Source of the DNA: a bacterium
GTDB lineage: Bacteria > Eremiobacterota > Eremiobacteria > Baltobacterales > Baltobacteraceae
Assembly: GCA_021784715.1 (NCBI GenBank)
Contig: JAJYHP010000194.1
Coordinates: 1-13,720, forward strand
Reading direction: 5' to 3'
DNA: 13,720 bases
Shown here: piece after piece, positions 1 to 6,647 of the stretch
Position numbering within the stretch: position 1 is the stretch's first letter
How the letters are laid out: every line of letters begins with the position of its first letter
Translations under genes and position numbers: made by a program
Notes under the pieces: generated by a model
Databases searched by the model: none
The model's input: the letters and a program-made list of their open reading frames with translations, nothing else
Told to the model about the DNA's origin: nothing

Positions 1-819
1 AAACGAGAGCCGCGCTCCGGCGCGCTCCCAACCGTCGGTGATATGCGCGTACGAAAAAGCAAAGGCGAGATCGTCGGCGATGGCGATCTGCGAGCCGAGA
101 GGCGCGATGGCGCTCTCGTTCGGAGCGAGAAGTTCGGGGAGCGGGGCGGCGAGCGCGATCAAGGCATCGAGATCGAGCTGCGTTTCGCACGCGGCGGCCG
201 CCGCCTCCAGGAACGCCTCGAGTTCGCGGTGTTCGCGTGCCTGCACGAGCCCTAAGTGGCGCTCGGGGAGGGCGAGGGCGTGCTCCCGGAAGAGCGCGCC
301 GAGGCTACGCAACCCGATAGCCTCGAGGGCCGGTACGATCGTTGCGGTGTGCCCCGGCGAACCGACTCGGTTGAGGATCGCTCCGAGGACGCGCAGGTTC
401 GGGCGGTAGCGGGCGAGCCCGAAGGCGACCGCGGCAGCAGTGGTTGCCTGGGCGGAGACGTCGAGCACGAGGAGGATCGGCAGATCGAGCAGTTCGGCGA
501 GCTGCGCGCTCGAGCCCGAGCCGTCGCGCGCTCCGTCGAAGAGCCCCATCACGCCCTCGATGAGGACGATATCGCTCTCCGCGGCGACGGCGGCGAGCTC
601 GGCGCGAAGCGTCCGCTCGCGCATGCCCCAGAGATCGAGCGTCGCCGAACGGCGTCCGGTGGCGACGCGATGAAAGGCGGGGTCGATAAAATCCGGCCCG
701 ACCTTCGCGGCGCCGACGCGCAATCCACGGTTACGAAGCGCGCGTAGGAGCCCCAGCGTCACCGTGGTCTTTCCGCAACCCGAGGCGGCGGCGGATACGA
801 GCAATGCGCGGCAGGTCAT
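1..819 (-). CDS. cobB: Cobyrinate a,c-diamide synthase, 3'-truncated by window edge
   Basis: CobB/CbiA catalyses ATP- and glutamine-dependent amidation of the a and c carboxylates of cobyrinic (or hydrogenobyrinic) acid in cobalamin biosynthesis, in the cytoplasm. The 273 visible codons read open from ATG 819 to base 1. Near the N-terminus is a P-loop, SAAASGCGKTT (residues 9-19). It is followed by KVGPDFIDPAFH (about 39-50), the substrate-loop signature of the family, and by IEGVMGLFDG (about 87-96), the dethiobiotin-synthetase-like Walker B region. The visible end, DDLAFAFSYAHITDGWERAG, matches the entry to the glutamine amidotransferase domain. The remaining roughly 180 residues, with the catalytic Cys, lie outside the window. 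ATG 819 places the P-loop at the normal distance, but no Shine-Dalgarno is visible upstream. The gene sits behind a terminator and so probably has its own promoter. Family identity is firm; cobB versus cbiA naming depends on the pathway variant. Confidence 0.95.
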   Translation of the reverse strand, partial: MTCRALLVSAAASGCGKTTVTLGLLRALRNRGLRVGAAKVGPDFIDPAFHRVATGRRSATLDLWGMRERTLRAELAAVAAESDIVLIEGVMGLFDGARDGSGSSAQLAELLDLPILLVLDVSAQATTAAAVAFGLARYRPNLRVLGAILNRVGSPGHTATIVPALEAIGLRSLGALFREHALALPERHLGLVQAREHRELEAFLEAAAAACETQLDLDALIALAAPLPELLAPNESAIAPLGSQIAIADDLAFAFSYAHITDGWERAGARLSF

Positions 820-912
820 CGGCGGGAGCTTTAGCGCGGCGCACGAGCCGGCACCTCTCGATGCGCGAAAACGCCCCGGAAAAAGGACGGCGCGCACCGC
901 AATTCGAGCAAC

Positions 913-1119
913 CTAGGGCTGGTCGCGATCCTCCGGTCCGTGCGGAGTCGCGAGCGCGGCAGCCCCCGACAAGAGCGGCGTGACCGGGTTTTGTGGAACC
1001 GGAGCTCCGCTCAATCCATCGTCCTCGCCATCATCGGTTACTCGGGGTGGACGAGCCGGGCCCACGCCGAGCCGTTTCCAAAGGCGCTGGAAAAAGTTTT
1101 CAAAATCGTGTTTGCGCAT
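913..1119 (-). CDS. Possible small leaderless ORF, 68 aa, unknown
   Basis: This is an unrecognised open frame from ATG 1119, starting MRKHDFENFFQRLWKRLGVG. The first 20 residues look like an amphipathic basic helix. The rest is Pro/Gly/Asp-rich and low in complexity, ending GPEDRDQP. The case for it is positional. A good -10 hexamer, TATACT (plus 1126-1131), ends 6 nt before the ATG, so transcription would begin at or next to the start codon. That is the arrangement of leaderless genes. No convincing -35 is visible. The frame stays open further upstream, but that part runs through the terminator and into the tRNA gene, so I do not use it. If this ORF is not real, 820-1196 is a 377-base gap with only the terminator and the repeat. 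I see nothing definite in 820-912. Confidence 0.35.
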   Translation of the reverse strand: MRKHDFENFFQRLWKRLGVGPARPPRVTDDGEDDGLSGAPVPQNPVTPLLSGAAALATPHGPEDRDQP

Positions 1120-1125
1120 ACCCGC

Positions 1126-1131
1126 AGTATA
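1126..1131 (-). promoter_or_regulatory. Candidate -10 element (TATACT)
   Basis: TATACT on the minus strand matches TATAAT at 5 of 6 positions and sits 6 nt upstream of ATG 1119. It lies just downstream of the terminator that closes the tRNA-Leu transcript, where a new promoter for the small ORF, and perhaps for cobB, would be expected. The region 16-18 nt upstream has no recognisable -35. Confidence 0.35.
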
Positions 1132-1147
1132 CGCGAAGTACGCGAAT
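1130..1147. repeat. Tandem 9-nt direct repeat, tacgcgaag/tacgcgaat
   Basis: Two adjacent copies (1130-1138 and 1139-1147) match at 8 of 9 bases. The first base pair of the array is shared with the candidate -10 element, so the repeat occupies the spacer and -35 region of that promoter. Short direct repeats in this position can be operators. This one has only two copies and no known cognate regulator, so its function is open. Confidence 0.4.
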
Positions 1148-1162
1148 CCCACGCGCTGCCGC

Positions 1163-1188
1163 AAAACGAAAGAGGCCTCCGAGGCCTC
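1163..1188 (-). terminator. Rho-independent terminator after tRNA-Leu
   Basis: On the minus strand, GAGGCCT and AGGCCTC form a perfect 7-bp stem around a 3-nt CGG loop (plus 1172-1188). The transcript then runs into TTTCGTTTT, an interrupted U-tract. It begins 9 nt beyond the encoded CCA of tRNA-Leu. It would therefore close the tRNA transcript and probably the whole seven-gene operon reading into it. The tract is broken by CG, so termination may be incomplete. Confidence 0.7.
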
Positions 1189-1196
1189 CGGTATTC

Positions 1197-1283
1197 TGGT
1201 GCGCAAGACTGGACTCGAACCAGCACGAGATTGCTCCCGCTAGCCCCTCAAGCTAGTGCGTCTACCAATTCCGCCACTTGCGC
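1197..1283 (-). tRNA. tRNA-Leu, anticodon GAG
   Basis: This is an 87-nt tRNA including an encoded 3' CCA (plus TGG at 1197-1199). The acceptor stem GCGCAAG (from 1283) pairs perfectly with CTTGCGC and is followed by discriminator A at 1200. The D-arm contains GAATTGGTAGACGC. The anticodon stem CTAGC/GCTAG closes the loop TTGAGGG, giving anticodon GAG, which decodes CUC and CUU. A long variable arm and the T-loop TTCGAGT complete a class II, leucine-type tRNA. It begins 24 nt after the stop codon of the upstream permease gene on the same strand, so it is probably processed from the operon's transcript. The terminator follows at once. Confidence 0.97.
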
Positions 1284-1307
1284 ACGAGGGCTACGCGACT
1301 ATACGGC

Positions 1308-2252
1308 CTAGTGCATACCCGGGTCAAGGGCATCGCGCAGACCGTCGCCGATAAAATTGATCGAAAGCACCGTCAACAGGATGCCGATGCCGGGAAAGAC
1401 CGCCGCCCACCAGGCGTTCTCGACGTTCACTTGGGCGCCGGTGAGCATGTTGCCCCAGGAGGCGGTCGGGGGCTGAATCCCCATGCCGAGAAAAGAGAGC
1501 GTCGATTCGAGCACGATCACGTTGGCGACGTCGAGGGTCGCCTGAACGATGATCGGCGCGACGGCGTTGGGGAGCAGGTGCCGGAAGATAATCCGTAGGT
1601 CCCCGTTGCCGACCGCACGCGCCGCCTCGGTAAACTCGCGATTGCGAAGACTCAAGAACGAGGCGCGCACCAAACGAGCGGGGTTCGGCCATGAAAGCAC
1701 GCCGATCACCAAGACGATGACCCCGAAACTCAAGCTCGCTCGGCTCGAAGTCGCCACGACGATCGCGGTGAGTACCAGCAGCAGCGGCAGAATCGGTATC
1801 GAGAGGAAGACGTCGGTAACGCGCATCATGAGGTAATCGACCCAACCACCGTAGTAGCCCGAGATCGCGCCGACGATAGAGCCGATGACGATCTCGATAA
1901 TCACTGCGAAGAGCCCGACCTGCAGCGAGGCGCGCGCGCCGAAGAGCAAACGCGAAAGTTCGTCGCGCCCGACTTCGTCGGTCCCAAGCGGATGGCCGCC
2001 GCAGGTCGCCGCGTTTTCAAAGCACGGCGGCAACGGCGTTCCCTGCCAGTGGACGTTATCGATGTGGTTGGGCGGGAACGGCGCCAACGCCGGTGCGAAG
2101 AGCGCCGCGAGTACGATACATACGAGGACGATAAGCCCCGCCATCGCCAACCGATGGCGCCGGAAGCGCTTCCAGAGCGTTACCTTGGTAAATGCAACGT
2201 CTTCGTCGTACGAAAACGGCGCGACTTCGGGGATGGATTGACCGGTCGACAT
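1308..2252 (-). CDS. dppC: ABC transporter permease, DppC/OppC family
   Basis: This is the second membrane subunit of a dipeptide/oligopeptide-type ABC importer, 314 aa. After a roughly 35-residue cytoplasmic lead, the first membrane helix spans about 37-55. The family motif HPLGTDEVGRDELSRLLFGA follows at 87-106, then further helices. The EAA coupling loop, EFTEAARAVGNGDLRIIFRH (206-225), docks on the ATPase. The C-terminus is GDGLRDALDPGMH, as is usual for DppC. The extracytoplasmic loop carries two Cys (about 77 and 84) that could form a disulfide. I chose ATG 2252 because GAGGA lies about 8 nt before it and 14 nt separate it from the previous stop; the ATG at 2297 would overlap dppB and add an atypical tail. 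Substrate (dipeptide, oligopeptide, nickel or other) cannot be read from permeases alone. No ATPase or binding-protein gene is in the window. Confidence 0.93.
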   Translation of the reverse strand: MSTGQSIPEVAPFSYDEDVAFTKVTLWKRFRRHRLAMAGLIVLVCIVLAALFAPALAPFPPNHIDNVHWQGTPLPPCFENAATCGGHPLGTDEVGRDELSRLLFGARASLQVGLFAVIIEIVIGSIVGAISGYYGGWVDYLMMRVTDVFLSIPILPLLLVLTAIVVATSSRASLSFGVIVLVIGVLSWPNPARLVRASFLSLRNREFTEAARAVGNGDLRIIFRHLLPNAVAPIIVQATLDVANVIVLESTLSFLGMGIQPPTASWGNMLTGAQVNVENAWWAAVFPGIGILLTVLSINFIGDGLRDALDPGMH

Positions 2253-2266
2253 ACTGCGTCCTCGTC

Positions 2267-3244
2267 CTAATCGAACTTCACGCGAGGGTCGAGCCACGCG
2301 TACGTTACGTCGGCGATGAGATTAAAAAACACGACCAAAATCGCGGTGAGGTTGAGATATCCCATAAGCAGCGGAATATCCGATTGCTGCAACGCGTTGA
2401 TAAAGAGGCGCCCCATCCCCGGCCACGCGAAAATCGTCTCGGTCACGATCGCACCGCCGATGAGGCTCGGCATCGAGAGCGCGATCACCGTGACGACCGG
2501 GATCAACGCGTTTTTGAGCCCGTGTCGGAACAGGATCGTTCGGAACGGCAGCCCCTTCGCAGCCGCGGTCCGCATGTAATCGGTTTTCATGACCTCGAGC
2601 ATCGAGGAGCGCATGAACCGACTGAAGAGCGCGAGCTGCAGCAACGAGAGTACGAACGCCGGCAGGATGAGGTGATCGATGCGGTCCCCGAGATTAAAAC
2701 CTCCGCCGCTACTCATGCCCGCCGACGGCAATTGAATCTCGTAACCGAACGGCAACGGAATGCCGTGCACTGCGAAGAGCAACTGCATCATCAGAGCGAA
2801 CCAGAAGACCGGCATCGATTGCCCGAAAAACGCGAGCGTGGTGATGATGTAATCGGCGGTCGAATAGGGACGGACCGCGGAGAATATTCCCAGCGTAATA
2901 CCGGCGGTGACCGCAATGAGCAGCGAGGCTCCCATCAATTCCAACGTTGCGGGCAGGCGCTGGAGGATCGCCGTCGATACCGCTTCGGCGTTGCTGGTGG
3001 AGTACCCGAGATCGCCGTGAAGCGTGCGATCCAACCAAAAATAGTATTGAACCCAGATCGGCTTGTCGAGACCGAAATTATGTCGGAGCCGGGCGATATC
3101 CGCCGCGGTAATGTGCGGGTTCGTGAGATAGGGCGTCAACGGCCCCGCCGGCGAGCTCTTCATCGCAACGAGGAAGAGGACCACCGAAATGAGCAGTAGG
3201 AGCGGAATCGCTTGCAGCGTTCGCCGCACGATATAGGTCAGCAA
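2267..3244 (-). CDS. dppB: ABC transporter permease, DppB/OppB family
   Basis: This is the first membrane subunit of a peptide-type ABC importer, 325 aa, normal for DppB. The N-terminus, MLTYIVRRTLQAIPLLLLIS, is the standard DppB opening with the first membrane helix. The motif LRHNFGLDKPIWVQYYFWL (about 53-71) is characteristic of the family. The EAA loop is at about 222-250, including RTAAAKGLPFRTILFRHGLK, and the protein ends in AWLDPRVKFD. The start codon is TTG (3244-3242), supported by family alignment and by AGGG about 7 nt upstream; no ATG lies near it. It begins 12 nt after the Kce stop and ends 14 nt before dppC. It should form a heterodimer with DppC. DppA, DppD and DppF partners must be encoded elsewhere. 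Confidence 0.93.
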   Translation of the reverse strand: MLTYIVRRTLQAIPLLLLISVVLFLVAMKSSPAGPLTPYLTNPHITAADIARLRHNFGLDKPIWVQYYFWLDRTLHGDLGYSTSNAEAVSTAILQRLPATLELMGASLLIAVTAGITLGIFSAVRPYSTADYIITTLAFFGQSMPVFWFALMMQLLFAVHGIPLPFGYEIQLPSAGMSSGGGFNLGDRIDHLILPAFVLSLLQLALFSRFMRSSMLEVMKTDYMRTAAAKGLPFRTILFRHGLKNALIPVVTVIALSMPSLIGGAIVTETIFAWPGMGRLFINALQQSDIPLLMGYLNLTAILVVFFNLIADVTYAWLDPRVKFD

Positions 3245-3256
3245 AGCCCGCCCTGA

Positions 3257-4102
3257 TTAGGAGACGACGCGCCCGATGCCTGCACCGGCGAGGGGCGGCA
3301 GCGAAAGAATTTCGCGAGCCTGCGCCGGAGTCGCAACCGGGCGCCCCGCTTCGTTCGCGATGCGGACGATGCGAGCGACGAGCTCGCCGTTGGTTGCCAG
3401 GCGTCCCTTGCTGTAATAAATATTGTCCTCGAGGCCGACCCGAACGTGCCCGCCCATCGCGATCGCCGCCATCGCCAGCGGCAATTGATGGCGCCCGATT
3501 CCCGCAACCGACCAGGTGCATCCTTCGGGAAGATCTCGGAGCAGGTCGCAGAGATTCTCGACGCTCGCTTCGAGCGCGCCGGGAACGCCGAGCACGAAAT
3601 CGACGTGCTGCGGGAGATCCAGCACGCCCTCGGCGGCGAGGCGACGCGCGTTGGCGAGATGACCCTTGTCGAAAATTTCGAGTTCGGGTTTCACGCCGAA
3701 CTCCTTCATCGCACCGGCGATCGCGCGCATGATCGGGAAACTATTTTCAAAGATCTCGTCCCCGAAATTCACGCTCCCACAAGTGAGCGTCGCCATCTCG
3801 GGGCGCAGTTGGAGCACCGCCGCGCGCTCCTGCGGCGTCATGCCGATCGCACCACCGGTCGAAAATTGCACGATGAGATCGCTCTTCGCCCGAATCTCTT
3901 CGTAGGCGGCCCGAAACCGCGCGACGTCGTGGGTGTTGCTTCCGTCGTCGTTGCGACAATGGACGTGAACGAGCGAAGCGCCGGCCGCGGCAACCTCGGC
4001 GGCGACCTCACCCAACTGCTTCGGCGTCACCGCGAGGTGCGGCGTCTGCTCGGGAGAGAGTTCGGCGCCGACGGGAGCGCACGTAATGATCAGCGGCTGC
4101 AT
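3257..4102 (-). CDS. kce: Beta-keto acid cleavage enzyme (BKACE/Kce family)
   Basis: This is a 281-aa member of the zinc-dependent BKACE family (formerly DUF849). The founding member, Kce, condenses 3-keto-5-aminohexanoate with acetyl-CoA and releases acetoacetate and 3-aminobutyryl-CoA, in the cytoplasmic lysine fermentation pathway. The N-terminus is PLIITCAPVGAE. Zinc ligands are in HVH (His46, His48) and Glu225. QFSTGG (Ser81), PELEIFD (Glu140/Glu142) and RVGLEDN (Arg221, Glu225, Asp226) correspond to the catalytic residues known for Kce. BKACE enzymes use many beta-keto acids, so the lysine assignment comes mainly from the adjacent kamC- and kamB-like genes. The ATG start has only a weak upstream purine tract. 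It lies 30 nt after kamC and 12 nt before dppB. Family is certain; substrate is probable. Confidence 0.88.
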   Translation of the reverse strand: MQPLIITCAPVGAELSPEQTPHLAVTPKQLGEVAAEVAAAGASLVHVHCRNDDGSNTHDVARFRAAYEEIRAKSDLIVQFSTGGAIGMTPQERAAVLQLRPEMATLTCGSVNFGDEIFENSFPIMRAIAGAMKEFGVKPELEIFDKGHLANARRLAAEGVLDLPQHVDFVLGVPGALEASVENLCDLLRDLPEGCTWSVAGIGRHQLPLAMAAIAMGGHVRVGLEDNIYYSKGRLATNGELVARIVRIANEAGRPVATPAQAREILSLPPLAGAGIGRVVS

Positions 4103-4132
4103 GTCGCCCGCTTTCGACGCGCGCCGCCCGCG

Positions 4133-5749
4133 CTACTCCGCGATGGTTTTTACGATCGCGCGCGCCCGGGCGACGATCTCGTCGTCGACCCCCAGCAAGC
4201 TCGCGAGCGCGAGGGCGTCGGAGCTCTCGCGACGATCCTCCGATATCTCTTCGATGCGATAATCCATGCAGTCGGCGAGAACCGCAAGCGTTCGCTCGAT
4301 ATCGCCTCCCGCCGCGCGCGCGGGAATATCGCGCAACCCGCGCACCGCAAAGTGACGCGCTTCGGCGGCGGCGGCGACCCCGGCGAGGTGGGTTGCGGCG
4401 ATCGCCTCGGCGCCGCGCGCGCGCGCCGTATGCAGCGCCGCAACGAGAATCGCAAAGCTCTCGCGCGGCGTCGTGGTGCGCGCGAACTCATCGACGAGCA
4501 ACAGCGCTCGCGGCGCGAGCGCCGCAAACGCATCGCGCAGTCGCACCGCTTCGCCGGCAAACGATGAGAGCAGTCCGCCGCGCCGCTCCTCCTCGGGGCC
4601 GATACCGAGCCAGCGTATCATCGGCGGCAACGCGAGCCGCGCGCTCCGCGCGGGAACCGGCAGGCCCATCGAGGCGCAGAGCGCGATGAGGCCGACCGTG
4701 CGCAGCGCGACCGATTTTCCACCCATATTCGGCCCGGTCACGATCGCCGCTCCGCTCCACGAAATACTCGAAGGAACGAACGCGCCGCCGCCGCTCTCCA
4801 ATCGCTCCTGCAACGGCAACCAACGCCCCTCCACGATATCGATCCCGCCCTCCCGCGAGATCTCTGCAGGACGACAAGCGAAACGCCGCGTCCAGAGCGC
4901 GGCGGCGAGCACCGCATCGAACTCCCCGATCCGAACCATCGCGCGCTCGAGTCCTTCGTACGAGGCGACCACGCGATTCGCAAGCGAGGAGCGCAGCCGT
5001 TCTTCTGCGAGCGCGACGCGGCGCGCCGCCTCCTCGCGCCGTTCGAGCAGCAGGCGCGTCTCTTCGTCGAGATCGATCTCGCAGAGCAGATACGTGGGAG
5101 CCTCGCGCACGACGCGCACGCCCGGCGGCAACGGCGCGACGAGCGCCTCGCGCATCACGATAAACTCTTCGTCGAATCGCGCGCCTCGGCCGAGCGCTCC
5201 AGCAACGGTGCGTTCGAGGCGTCCGCGCGCGCTCTCGAAACGCGCGCGCGCTTCTTCGAAGCGCCCGCGTTCGGCGCGCAGGTCGTCATCGAACGCATCG
5301 TCGAGATAAAACGCGTGGCTCCCCACGCGGCCGCGTTCGAGAAGCGTGCGAATGCGTTCGACTTCTTCTCCCGCACAGGGTGGAAGGTCTTCACACTCGG
5401 CGCGCATGCGCTGCAGTTCGATCGCGCCGTCGGCGAAGCGGAGGAGCGCGAGCGCCTGAGCGTCGTCGAGCGCGTCCCCGACGACGAGACGAGCGAGCGT
5501 CGGCGCGATATCGGGAAGGCGCGCGAGCGTGGCGCGGAGCGCCTCCATCTCGCTGAGATCGAAGCGTTCGGCGACGCGCGCGATACGCCGCGCCTGTGCG
5601 CCCGCCTCGCCTTCTTCACCGCCGATAAAGCGGCGGCGAACGATCGCATCGCGCGCGCCGTACGGGCTCGTGGGAGCGAGCGCGGCGGCGAGCCATTCCT
5701 CACCGATCGCCGTCGCACTCGCGCGGTCGAGAAACTCCGGTTCGCTCAC
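4133..5749 (-). CDS. kamC: MutS-related ATPase, KamC-like (lysine 5,6-aminomutase reactivase)
   Basis: This 538-aa protein carries a MutS-type ABC ATPase at its C-terminus. Walker A is GPNMGGKS (339-346), the signature LLSSFAGE is at 393-400, Walker B LLLVDEF is at about 416-422, and the switch His is in ATHLAG (452-457). The N-terminal 320 residues are helical and rich in Glu, Arg and Ala, like a lever/clamp region. There is no mismatch-recognition domain and no C-terminal Smr nuclease domain, so it is neither MutS1 nor a full MutS2. In lysine-fermenting bacteria a MutS-like ATPase of this kind, KamC, is encoded beside KamB and is thought to restore inactivated adenosylcobalamin-dependent lysine 5,6-aminomutase. 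The start is GTG 5749, which overlaps the kamB stop as GTGA, a typical coupling arrangement; no start codon in this frame lies just upstream. The alternative is an orphan MutS-like protein of other function. Confidence 0.82.
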   Translation of the reverse strand: MSEPEFLDRASATAIGEEWLAAALAPTSPYGARDAIVRRRFIGGEEGEAGAQARRIARVAERFDLSEMEALRATLARLPDIAPTLARLVVGDALDDAQALALLRFADGAIELQRMRAECEDLPPCAGEEVERIRTLLERGRVGSHAFYLDDAFDDDLRAERGRFEEARARFESARGRLERTVAGALGRGARFDEEFIVMREALVAPLPPGVRVVREAPTYLLCEIDLDEETRLLLERREEAARRVALAEERLRSSLANRVVASYEGLERAMVRIGEFDAVLAAALWTRRFACRPAEISREGGIDIVEGRWLPLQERLESGGGAFVPSSISWSGAAIVTGPNMGGKSVALRTVGLIALCASMGLPVPARSARLALPPMIRWLGIGPEEERRGGLLSSFAGEAVRLRDAFAALAPRALLLVDEFARTTTPRESFAILVAALHTARARGAEAIAATHLAGVAAAAEARHFAVRGLRDIPARAAGGDIERTLAVLADCMDYRIEEISEDRRESSDALALASLLGVDDEIVARARAIVKTIAE

Positions 5750-6633
5750 GCCGCACTCGCGGCAAAAATATCGAAGGTCGGCAACGCCGCGGCGGCACGA
5801 ACCGCCCGCAAGAGCGCCTTCGGCTCTACCGATCCCGCGCGGCCGACGGAGTTCACCGTAACGGCGACCGGCCGAAGCGGGCGTTCGACCCGTATCCGTA
5901 AGCGCTCGAGCGCTCCGAGCAACGCGCGCCCTCGCAACGTCACGCGCGTCGCATCGCGAACGACGACCGCGCGGCGCTCGCCGTTTGCGATCAATTCGGC
6001 GGCTCGCATCGGCGTCAGCGCACCCTCGACGCGTAGCGCTTCCATCGTTGCGTCGTGTCGCGGCAGCGAGAGCAGCGCGACGAGCGCGCGCGCCTCCGCA
6101 GCGATCGCTTCGACGCTCGTCGAGGCTGCGGCGCCGCAGCTCACGATCACCGCATCCTCTTCGCGTAAGGAGGCGACGCGATCGATCGCCCCATCGATGG
6201 CGACGAAATCGGCTCCGTTCGCAAAGAGTTTTTCGACGCAGGCGCGCGAGCCCGAAGCGGTCGGCGCGCCGACGAGTTCGATCTCGCTCTCGGTCCGCAC
6301 GCGCACGATGGCGATCGCCCCGCTCGCACTGGGAACGTCGGTGCTCTCGCACCATTCCAAGGCGGGCGAACGCGGAAGCGCCCCGCACGCGCCTGCAACG
6401 AGCGTTCCCGCCGTTAGCCGCAAACGCGGCTTTGCGAGCGCGTCGACGAAATCGTTCGCTTCGCCGTCGCGACCGATCGAGGTCACCCCGACCGTCAATC
6501 CACGCGCGAGCGCGGCGCGATAGATCGCCCGCATGACGACGGTCTTGCCCACGTTCTTTCCCGTGCCCACGACCGCGACGCTACGCGCGCCGATCGCCAT
6601 CGCACGATCGAGCAGTAGATCGGAAACCTCCAT
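5746..6633 (-). CDS. kamB: KamB-like protein with P-loop (aminomutase reactivase subunit)
   Basis: This 295-aa cytoplasmic protein has an N-terminal P-loop, VVGTGKNVGKT (21-31), a deviant Walker A like that of GTPase/chaperone and dethiobiotin-synthetase-type folds. TSIGRDGE follows at about 51-58, and a Walker B-like FVAIDGAIDR at about 143-152. The C-terminal half has alternating beta-alpha character and ends LPTFDIFAASAA. Order, size and its overlap with the MutS-like gene match KamB, the partner of KamC in lysine fermentation loci, where the pair is thought to exchange damaged cobalamin on lysine 5,6-aminomutase. I rely on context as much as on sequence. The ATG at 6633 is chosen because the P-loop then falls at residue 21 and only 14 nt separate it from the mntP stop. 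The ribosome-binding site is weak. Confidence 0.75.
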   Translation of the reverse strand: MEVSDLLLDRAMAIGARSVAVVGTGKNVGKTVVMRAIYRAALARGLTVGVTSIGRDGEANDFVDALAKPRLRLTAGTLVAGACGALPRSPALEWCESTDVPSASGAIAIVRVRTESEIELVGAPTASGSRACVEKLFANGADFVAIDGAIDRVASLREEDAVIVSCGAAASTSVEAIAAEARALVALLSLPRHDATMEALRVEGALTPMRAAELIANGERRAVVVRDATRVTLRGRALLGALERLRIRVERPLRPVAVTVNSVGRAGSVEPKALLRAVRAAAALPTFDIFAASAA

Positions 6634-6647
6634 GCGCGAGGCTTTCG

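Noticed and set aside
3446..4567. Plus-strand open frame (about 370 codons) opposite kce and kamC
   Set aside because: It crosses the boundary of two real genes, is Arg-rich without domains, and lies opposite the Kce catalytic region.
5750..6388. N-terminal extension of the KamC frame, including a CxxC-like FCRECG
   Set aside because: No ATG, GTG or TTG lies in this frame just upstream, and the DNA encodes KamB in another frame. GTG 5749 with the GTGA overlap explains the start.
5315..6523. Long plus-strand open frame (about 400 codons) opposite kamB and kamC
   Set aside because: It is low-complexity Arg/Ala/Ser, with no motifs, and spans two real genes that carry strong ATPase signatures on the other strand. 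It is a GC-driven antisense frame.
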